From Clostridia bacterium (GTDB lineage: Bacteria > Bacillota > Clostridia > Oscillospirales > CAG-382), in assembly GCA_017397605.1 (NCBI GenBank), contig JAFQII010000013.1:1-6067 (forward strand): DNA of 6,067 bases, in the 5' to 3' direction. The notes beneath the pieces are model-generated. The model saw only the letters and a list, made by a program, of their open reading frames with translations. It had not been told where the DNA came from and did not search any database. Below, one piece after another: positions 5,522 through 6,067 of this stretch. Made by a program: the position numbers and the translations under genes. Every line of letters begins with the position of its first letter. The first letter of the stretch is position 1.

Positions 5522-6067
5522 GAATGCTGACCTTTGCATGCAGAAACGCCAAAGAGATTCTGCGCGATCCGCTGACATTGTTTTTCGGGCTCGGTTTTCC
5601 GCTCGTTTTGCTTATGCTGTTGAGCGCGATACAAGCAAGTATCCCCGTCGCTTTATTTGAGATCGACCATTTGACACCCGGAATCACGGTGTTCGGCTTG
5701 TCGTTTATGACGCTGTTTTCCGCCACGGTGATCGCCAAGGACAGAAGCAGTGCCCTGCTTCAGCGCTTATACACAACCCCGCTGACACCCGTAGATTTTA
5801 TTCTCGGCTACACCCTGCCCATTCTGCCGATTGCCGTCATGCAATGCGCGGTCTGTTATCTCGCCGCGATCCCGCTCGGGCTGGAAGTGACGGTCAATAT
5901 CCTTTATGCGGTGCTGTCGATCGTTCCCGTTTCGGTGCTCTACATCGCGCTGGGGCTTCTTTGCGGAAGCGTCCTCTCCGACAAGCAGGTCGGCGGAATC
6001 TGCGGTGCGCTTTTGACCAACCTTTCCGCATGGCTGTCTGGCATCTGGTTTGACCTTGAGCTGGTGG
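5518..6067 (+). CDS. ABC-2 type transporter permease (3' end beyond window)
   Basis: The visible 183 codons, without a stop, encode the membrane subunit of the exporter. An N-terminal amphipathic stretch (CRNAKEILRDPLTLFF, 8-23) leads into a first membrane helix (about 22-45). A second helix (about 56-71) is followed by the family's cytoplasmic signature, IAKDRSSALLQRLYTTPLTPVDFILGY (73-99), equivalent to the iaReReegtLerLlatPl pattern of ABC2_membrane proteins. Further helices lie near 100-120, 128-148 and 161-178. ABC-2 permeases of this kind are usually about 240-260 residues, so roughly a quarter is missing. The start is the ATG overlapping the ATPase stop, with AAGGGGG 7 nt upstream; ATG 5524 is a less likely alternative. 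Such permeases usually act as a dimer or with a second permease, which may lie just downstream. Confidence 0.92.
   Translation, partial: MRMLTFACRNAKEILRDPLTLFFGLGFPLVLLMLLSAIQASIPVALFEIDHLTPGITVFGLSFMTLFSATVIAKDRSSALLQRLYTTPLTPVDFILGYTLPILPIAVMQCAVCYLAAIPLGLEVTVNILYAVLSIVPVSVLYIALGLLCGSVLSDKQVGGICGALLTNLSAWLSGIWFDLELV

Noticed and set aside
4730..5578. Minus-strand open frames opposite the ABC ATPase
   Set aside because: They lie antisense to an ATPase with all conserved motifs intact, so they are shadows.
5844..6053. Short plus-strand frame of 69 codons near the right end
   Set aside because: It lies out of frame inside the ABC-2 permease, whose reading frame is open from 5518 to the window end and carries the family signature.

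Overview
The window looks like chromosomal DNA from a Gram-positive Clostridia bacterium of the Bacillota, probably an Oscillospirales or Ruminococcaceae relative. The signs are three near-consensus sigma-A promoters with 17-bp spacers, strong purine-rich ribosome binding sites, intrinsic terminators with T tracts, and a secreted wall protein that combines glucosaminidase, BIG2, SH3b and dockerin modules. No rRNA, tRNA, CRISPR array, integrase or transposase was seen.

Left part (1-2654): a chain of small palindromes at the window edge, then a bidirectional terminator. Next comes a large minus-strand gene (183-2654) for an 823-residue secreted multidomain peptidoglycan hydrolase. Its order is signal peptide, GH73-type glucosaminidase, BIG2 domain split by an acidic Ser/Glu/Asp insert, SH3b, BIG2, SH3b, proline linker, SH3b, a pre-dockerin module, and a C-terminal dockerin whose second calcium loop is degenerate.

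Middle (2655-4150): a 202-bp divergent intergenic region holds two back-to-back sigma-A promoters. The rightward one drives a 402-residue polytopic membrane protein of unknown function with a soluble C-terminal domain. Two tandem terminators follow it.

Right part (4151-6067): a fully consensus, extended -10 promoter overlaps a tandem 14-bp operator-like repeat. It drives a compact operon: a TetR-family regulator with a WHG-type ligand domain, an ABC transporter ATPase, and an ABC-2 permease truncated by the window end. The genes are tightly packed (4-bp gap, then 4-bp ATGA overlap). The simplest reading is a ligand-responsive exporter whose repressor controls its own operon.

Nothing here clearly amounts to a new molecular system. 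The parts most worth following up are the dockerin-tagged peptidoglycan hydrolase with its unusual insert and asymmetric dockerin, the unrecognised membrane protein divergent from it, and the tandem operator of the TetR-ABC operon.
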